49,114 bases of DNA, from contig JAPPIT010000110.1 in the NCBI GenBank assembly GCA_028820505.1, positions 1 to 49,114 on the forward strand, written 5' to 3'. The stretch comes from Defluviicoccus sp. Its GTDB lineage: Bacteria > Pseudomonadota > Alphaproteobacteria > MPNO01. Within the stretch, counting starts at the first letter, position 1. Every line of letters begins with the position of its first letter. Made by a program: the position numbers and the translations under genes. Shown piece by piece: positions 44,436-49,114 of the stretch. A model generated the notes under the pieces. It saw only the letters and a list, made by a program, of their open reading frames with translations. It was not told the origin of the DNA and did not search any database.

Positions 44436-46060
44436 ACGGCGTGCGTTTGTCGAATTCGGCCGGCGGGCGCGGTCGCACATCCCGGGCCGGCCTTCTGTTC
44501 CTGGCGGCCGCCTGTTGGCTGGCGGGCGCGATACCGGCAACCGCCGACCGGCTGGACGAGATCCGCGCACGGGGCCACCTGATCGTCGGCGTGAAGGGGG
44601 ACTACCGCCCGTTCGGCGTGCGCGACGAGACCGGCAACCTGGTGGGCTACGACGTCGACGTGGCGCACGGTCTGGCGGAAGCGGTGGGCGTGCCGGCCCG
44701 GTTGACCCCGGTGACCAGCGCGAACCGGCTGCAGAAGCTCGCGCGCGGCGAGATCGACGTGGTGGTCGCGACGCTGGGCGACAATCTCAGCCGCCGTCGG
44801 CTGGTCACCATGATCGAGCCACAATATTACGGCGATGGCGCCAATGTCCTGCTGCGGACCGATTCCGGTATTACGACCTGGGAGGGCTTGCGCGGCCGGA
44901 CGCTTTGCAGCGTGCAGGGTTCGCTGTGGAACCGTCTGGCCAGCGAACGTCTGCTGGTCGAGACGATCTCCCTCAACTCGACGCGCGAAGCCGCCCTCGC
45001 GTTGCGCAACGGCCACTGCGTGGGATGGTTGTACGACGAAGTCAATCTGCTGAGCGCCATAGCCGGCGGAGGTTGGGACGGCTTCGCCGTGAGCCTGCCC
45101 ACTCGCTTTGTCCTTCCATGGGCGATCGCCATCCGCAAGGAAGAAACGGGAGGGCGCCTCGACCGACTGCTGGGCGACAAGGTCGCGTCCTGGCACCGCG
45201 ACGGCTTTCTCCAGGAGATCGAGAAGAAGTGGAAATTGCCGCCGTCGCCCTATCTTCGACGCGCCCGCGAGGTCTGGCAGCAGAAGGATGAGGCGGGCAA
45301 TTTCGTGTGCCGCCGTGACGAGGCCGGCAACTGGCCGCTCGAATGCCGCGAACGCGCGCTCGTGACCAGCCAGGAATTCGGCGGCCTTGCGGCGATATCG
45401 ATGGCGTTCAAGGAATCGACCGGGCTCGACCTCAGCCCGGTTTACGACCCCCTCGATCGAAATACGTTCCTCTACGGCCTGTTTCTGACGATCGCGCTCT
45501 CGGTCTCGACCGTCGCGGGGAGCGTCGTTTTCGGAGCGTTGTTCGGGTGGGTGATGCACCGGCGGATCGCGGTGGCAGCCCCGTTCCTGCACGCCTTTTG
45601 CGCCGTGCTGCGAATGACGCCCCCGTTGTTGCAGCTCTATGTCGTCTTCTTCGGCATCGGAGGAATCCTGTTCGCGTACGGGTTTACGCTTGACGCGTTT
45701 TCGCTCGCGGCCGTGGTGCTGTCGCTCTACGCCGCGTCCAGCAACGCGGTGTCGTTCTCGCTGGCGGCCGACGTGGCGGCCCGGGACGGCGGTACGCTCG
45801 GTTTCTCTGTCGACGAATTTCGCCGGGCGTTCGACCTGTGCCAGGCCGCGATCGCGGGCAATTCGATCAACATCGTCAAGGCGACGGGCATGGCGAGCAC
45901 GTTGGCCCTGCCCGAACTGGTGCATGCCAGCACGGCGATCATCGCGGAAAAGGGCAATGACGGTGTGATGATGAACCTGCTGCTGCTTTGTTATTTCGCT
46001 CTGGTGTTCGTCACCATCTGGCTGCTGCGCGGCTGGGAGCGCAGGGCGCAACACTCGTAA
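44432..46060 (+). CDS. Fusion of SBP_bac_3 binding domain and HisM-type ABC permease
   Basis: 542 residues. A signal peptide or anchor (about 18-38) is followed by an amino-acid-binding SBP_bac_3 domain (about 40-270; VGVKGDYRPFGVRDETGNLVGYDVDVA, RGEIDVVVATLGD), a linker with a Cys pair (293, 305), and an amino-acid ABC permease domain (about 345-535; RMTPPLLQLYVVFFG, IVKATGMASTLALPELVHAS). The usual EAA loop is altered: the EAARALGLS position reads RDGGTLGFS, and the following Leu-Pro is lost. The GTG start overlaps the methyltransferase stop (GTGA). It ends two bases before the permease-phosphatase gene. With no ATPase gene nearby it may sense rather than transport. Confidence 0.88.
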   Translation: MNGVRLSNSAGGRGRTSRAGLLFLAAACWLAGAIPATADRLDEIRARGHLIVGVKGDYRPFGVRDETGNLVGYDVDVAHGLAEAVGVPARLTPVTSANRLQKLARGEIDVVVATLGDNLSRRRLVTMIEPQYYGDGANVLLRTDSGITTWEGLRGRTLCSVQGSLWNRLASERLLVETISLNSTREAALALRNGHCVGWLYDEVNLLSAIAGGGWDGFAVSLPTRFVLPWAIAIRKEETGGRLDRLLGDKVASWHRDGFLQEIEKKWKLPPSPYLRRAREVWQQKDEAGNFVCRRDEAGNWPLECRERALVTSQEFGGLAAISMAFKESTGLDLSPVYDPLDRNTFLYGLFLTIALSVSTVAGSVVFGALFGWVMHRRIAVAAPFLHAFCAVLRMTPPLLQLYVVFFGIGGILFAYGFTLDAFSLAAVVLSLYAASSNAVSFSLAADVAARDGGTLGFSVDEFRRAFDLCQAAIAGNSINIVKATGMASTLALPELVHASTAIIAEKGNDGVMMNLLLLCYFALVFVTIWLLRGWERRAQHS

Positions 46061-46062
46061 CG

Positions 46063-48630
46063 ATGCCCGATGTCGTCGACATTCTGATCACCTGGACGCC
46101 CTATCTGGCGCTGGGGTTCGGCTGGAACATACTGGTCTCGCTGGTCGCGATGGCGATCGGCACGGCGATCGGCGTCGGGCTCGCCGCGATGCGCGGCGGC
46201 AGGGCAAGGCGGGTGAGCCGGGGAGGCAACGCGCTGACGGTGCTCGCCGCCAGCGCGCCGACCTTCGTCATGCTGTTCTACCTCGCCTACATGGTGCCCG
46301 CGAGCTTCCAGCTTTTCGGCGTCGTGGTGCCGATCCCGGTTTGGCTGAAGGCATCGCTCGCGCTTTCGATCGCGGTCGCGGGGTTCGTATCCGACAATGC
46401 GCTCGCCGCGCTGCGGCATCTCAGGCGCGGGCAGATCGCCGAGGCGATGCTGTTCCTGCCGTCCTGGACCAATTACTTCCTGATCATCGTCATGGCGTCG
46501 GCGACCGCGTCGGTCATCGGCGTGCCCGAAATGGTCTTTCGGGTGGACACCGTAATCGCGGCGCTGGGCCAGCCGCAGCTTTCGTTCTGGATCTACCTCT
46601 ACGCGATGGCCTGGTTCCTCGCGTTTGCGGGCATCGTGACGCTGGTGATGCGGATGGCGCACGTGACCCGCGGCGACACCAGCGTGAGCCTGTCGCGGCA
46701 TCTTATCCTGATCGTCACCGCATCGGTCGGCGTCGCGATCGTGGGCGTAGCGATAGCCCTGGGCCTGCTGGCGCGCAATGCGCTGATAGATCAGGCGGAG
46801 AGCCAGGCTCGGCTCGTTGCGGGCCTTATTGCGAGCGAAGCCAACCGGGTGGGCGTGGTCTCCGCGGAAATCGACCGGGTCGTCACATCGGAAAACGAAG
46901 CGCAGGCGATCGCGCTGGCCCACATCGCCGACATCATGGCCGATGACAGCCGGGCGCTGGCGATCGAACTCGCGGAAATTACGGCGGACAGCATTGTCGA
47001 CGACGTTTGGGTGCTGGACGAAAAGGGGATTCCGTCGGCGCGGGCGATCGGCGGCCGCGGCCACGCGGTCGACGGTATGGCGGTCGACGAAATCGACGGC
47101 CCGGTGCTGCGCACCCTGATCTCGGGGCGCCGCTATTCCATTTCCTTCCGATCCGTACCGAAGGACGGGTTGGAAGTGCCGATGCGGTATATCGGCGTAC
47201 GCAGCCGGCAGGGACGGTTTGTCCTGGTAGGCAGCCATGCCGACAAGACCTCGAGCCTCGACGCGACGATCGGACTTGCGGCGGCGCTGGACTCGCTGGC
47301 GGCACAACCGGCGGTCCAGGCTATCTGGGTCGTCGACGACTCATTGAAGGTCACCGCTGCGGTGGCCGCGAACCTGCCCCGGGGTGCGGAGCCGCCGGAA
47401 TTCGGATCGGCCGACAGGTCGCTTGCGAGCCGGGCCGTCAGAGGCGTCGCTCAGTCTTTCCTGAGCGACAACGCGTTGCACGTCGCGGCGCCCATCCTGG
47501 ACCGGGGCGGCGTCGCCACGGGTGTCGCCGTTCTTCACATGCCGCGCGATCGTCTCGACCGGCTTCTCGAGGACTACGTGGCGTTCGGACTGGCGGCGGC
47601 GCTGGCCGCCTTCCTGATCGGCGCGGTGACCGCGACCTTGTCAGCGCGCCGCATCACGCGGCCGGTCGCCGCGTTGACCCAAGCGGCGGTGGAGATGGAC
47701 AGGGGCAATTTCACGCCGGAGGCGCTCGATCACTTCGGGAACCGCCGCGACGAGCTCGGCCGGCTGATCAACACGTTCCAGACGATGGCGCGCGAAGTCC
47801 AGGCACGCCGGGAGCATTTGGAAGCGCTGGTTGCCGAGCGCACGCTGGATCTCGAGCAAAAGAACGTGTTGCTCGACGAGGCGAACCGCCGGATGGAGGA
47901 CGAGCTCGCGGTGGCCCATTCGCTGCAGCACGCGATCCTGCCCAAGACCCTGCCGCCGGACACCGCGTATTCCGGAGACGCGGTGATGACGCCGGCGCGC
48001 GAGATGGCGGGCGACTTCTACGACTACTTCACGCTCCCCGACGGCCGCCTCGGCCTGGTGATCGCCGATGTCTCGGGCAAGGGGGTAGCCGCGGCGTTCT
48101 TCATGGCCATCACGAGAACCGTGATGCGGGCCACGGCCCAGGAGATCGGAGACGCCGGCTCCTGCATGCGTTTGGTCAACGACAGGATCTCTTCGGAAAA
48201 CCCGCACGACCTGTTCGTGACGCTCTTCTACGGCATCCTGGATCCGTCGACGGGTCGGCTTACATACGCCAACGCCGGGCACAACGCGCCGTTTCTCATC
48301 CGGAACAGCGGCGATGTGGAAACGGTGCCATTGACCGGCGGGGTCGCGGTCGGCGTCCTGCCGGAACTGGATTACGATGAGAAGAGCGTTGATCTCGAAG
48401 TCGGGGATACGCTGTTCCTCTATACCGACGGTATTTCGGAGGCGATGAACCTCCGCGGCGAGACGTTCGACGAGCACCGCCTCGAAAGCGTCCTGTCGAT
48501 CGGCCCAGGAGCGCCGGTAGACACCGTGATCGGCAATGTAACCCTGGCGGTCGGCGAATTCGTCGGCGAAGCCGAGCAGTCCGACGACATTACCTGCCTC
48601 GTGCTTCGCTACAACGGCAAGGGCGCCTGA
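46063..48630 (+). CDS. Fusion of ABC permease, extracytoplasmic sensor, HAMP and SpoIIE-type PP2C phosphatase
   Basis: 855 residues. An HisM-type permease-like domain (about 1-200, five hydrophobic segments, ending SVIGVPEMVFR at 150-160) is followed by a membrane segment (213-237), a Cache-like extracytoplasmic region (240-505), a membrane segment (507-527), HAMP (528-580, SARRITRPVAAL), a coiled coil (580-625) and a SpoIIE/RsbU phosphatase. Metal-binding acidic motifs are intact: GDFYDYF (Asp651), DVSGKG (Asp669), YTDGISEA (Asp789) and DDITCL (841-842). Between RRGQ and ASVIGVPE about 20 residues usual in the family are missing, which is the ATPase-docking EAA loop. It should dephosphorylate a STAS protein on an external cue relayed from the upstream fusion protein. 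Confidence 0.9.
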   Translation: MPDVVDILITWTPYLALGFGWNILVSLVAMAIGTAIGVGLAAMRGGRARRVSRGGNALTVLAASAPTFVMLFYLAYMVPASFQLFGVVVPIPVWLKASLALSIAVAGFVSDNALAALRHLRRGQIAEAMLFLPSWTNYFLIIVMASATASVIGVPEMVFRVDTVIAALGQPQLSFWIYLYAMAWFLAFAGIVTLVMRMAHVTRGDTSVSLSRHLILIVTASVGVAIVGVAIALGLLARNALIDQAESQARLVAGLIASEANRVGVVSAEIDRVVTSENEAQAIALAHIADIMADDSRALAIELAEITADSIVDDVWVLDEKGIPSARAIGGRGHAVDGMAVDEIDGPVLRTLISGRRYSISFRSVPKDGLEVPMRYIGVRSRQGRFVLVGSHADKTSSLDATIGLAAALDSLAAQPAVQAIWVVDDSLKVTAAVAANLPRGAEPPEFGSADRSLASRAVRGVAQSFLSDNALHVAAPILDRGGVATGVAVLHMPRDRLDRLLEDYVAFGLAAALAAFLIGAVTATLSARRITRPVAALTQAAVEMDRGNFTPEALDHFGNRRDELGRLINTFQTMAREVQARREHLEALVAERTLDLEQKNVLLDEANRRMEDELAVAHSLQHAILPKTLPPDTAYSGDAVMTPAREMAGDFYDYFTLPDGRLGLVIADVSGKGVAAAFFMAITRTVMRATAQEIGDAGSCMRLVNDRISSENPHDLFVTLFYGILDPSTGRLTYANAGHNAPFLIRNSGDVETVPLTGGVAVGVLPELDYDEKSVDLEVGDTLFLYTDGISEAMNLRGETFDEHRLESVLSIGPGAPVDTVIGNVTLAVGEFVGEAEQSDDITCLVLRYNGKGA

Positions 48631-48646
48631 GTGTCCCGCGGCGGCG

Positions 48647-49030
48647 CTACCCCGCCGCCCCGCCGTGCCGCGTCTCCCTGGTGAGGGTCACGATGTTGCG
48701 CCCGCCGCTGCGCCGATAGCGAAAACTGTCCATCAGTTCCCGGACGAAGTGAACCCCGAGCCCGCCGATCGGCCGTCTCTCGATCGGCGCGTCGATATCG
48801 GGGTGGGGCGCGGCGGTCGGATCGTAGGGCTTGGCGTCGTCCGAGAGCTCGACCACGAGCACGCTGCCTTCCATCCGAACGGTCATCTCGATCCGGTGCC
48901 CGTCGGAATCGTCATAGCCGTAGCTGATCGTGTTGGTGAGCAACTCGTCGATCGACACGTTGACGGCGAAGGCGATCTCGGGCGCCACGCCGTGCTCGGC
49001 GCAGAAGGCTTTGACATGTTCCGCCGCCAC
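48647..49030 (-). CDS. RsbW-like anti-sigma factor / serine kinase (HATPase_c_2)
   Basis: At least 127 residues with the GHKL ATPase motifs of anti-sigma kinases: N box NVSIDELLTNTISYGYDD, G1 VVELSDDAKPYDP, G2 RPIGGLGVHFVRELMDSFRY. GTG 49030 is used, but the coding pattern continues upstream in frame (TRLSLKNDLGELA, the usual first strand and helix) for 24 codons to a TGA at 49103-49105, with no ATG, GTG or TTG. Either a rare start such as CTG is used or a frameshift is present. It is convergent with the phosphatase gene and is probably its antagonist in a partner-switching module. Confidence 0.85.
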   Translation of the reverse strand: MAAEHVKAFCAEHGVAPEIAFAVNVSIDELLTNTISYGYDDSDGHRIEMTVRMEGSVLVVELSDDAKPYDPTAAPHPDIDAPIERRPIGGLGVHFVRELMDSFRYRRSGGRNIVTLTRETRHGGAAG

Positions 49031-49114
49031 GGCGAGCTCGCCCAGATCGTTCTTCAGGGAGAGGCGTGTGCGCTGTCGGGAACGGGTTGATTTACAAGGC
49101 GTTCAGCGTGGCGC

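Noticed and set aside
45988-46062. An earlier ATG start for the permease-phosphatase fusion.
   Set aside because: It lies inside the end of the preceding gene in another frame and adds sequence unlike a permease N-terminus; ATG 46063 begins the hydrophobic domain cleanly.
1-49114. tRNA, rRNA and CRISPR arrays.
   Set aside because: No cloverleaf-like tRNA ends, rRNA segments or regularly spaced repeats were noticed on either strand; the repeats present are isolated palindromes.

Overview
The window is a 49 kb stretch of a GC-rich genome, most likely from an aerobic free-living alphaproteobacterium of the Rhodospirillales type. The taxon is inferred from gene content: TRAP and Liv-type ABC transporters, two distant MetE-family proteins, PPK2, LLM and Ddn-like flavoenzymes, a Zur-type operator, and small palindromic repeats built on a GTCATG...CATGAC core. 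No rRNA, tRNA or CRISPR array was seen.

Left part (1-13.5 kb, nearly all minus strand): a cytochrome c' gene; a four-gene zinc-starvation operon (hisI paralog, COG0523 metallochaperone, DUF1826, DUF1636) behind a palindromic Zur-like operator; a MetE-family/Ddn-like pair; a PLP dehydratase with PPK2; a PMH-type sulfatase with an HpaB-type flavin monooxygenase; a mntA-hepT toxin-antitoxin pair; and an opine-dehydrogenase-family gene. Palindromic repeats at 3.9 and 5.8-6.0 kb and a 268-bp inverted-repeat element at 8 kb lie in the gaps.

Middle part (13.5-31.3 kb): catabolic genes. These are a tandem VOC protein, an LLM oxidoreductase overlapping a FAD aromatic hydroxylase, and a beta-oxidation set (acyl-CoA dehydrogenase, acyl-CoA ligase, thiolase, FadN-type bifunctional enzyme). 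A complete livHMGF-ligase-livK operon follows, which suggests uptake and CoA activation of a hydrophobic or aromatic acid.

Right-middle (31.3-40.1 kb): a TPR protein divergent from a PhnD-like binding protein; a 580-bp scar holding a decayed MetE-family fragment and a perfect consensus parS site; a dctPQM TRAP operon; an intact MetE-family gene followed by a 42-bp remnant of the TPR gene's 3' end; a zinc alcohol dehydrogenase; and an SDR. The paired remnants on either side of the TRAP operon point to an old segmental duplication with reciprocal gene loss.

Right end (40.2-49.1 kb) is the most unusual region. An ammonium transporter and a STAS anti-anti-sigma protein precede a small inverted-repeat element and a periplasmic binding protein. 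Facing that protein is an operon of a methyltransferase, a binding-protein/ABC-permease fusion, and an ABC-permease/sensor/HAMP/SpoIIE-phosphatase fusion. A convergent gene encodes an RsbW-like kinase. No ABC ATPase is encoded nearby, and the cytoplasmic EAA coupling loop of the second permease half looks deleted. I read this as an amino-acid-type ABC importer rebuilt as a transmembrane receptor that controls a partner-switching (phosphatase / kinase / STAS) pathway. This appears to be an undescribed architecture.
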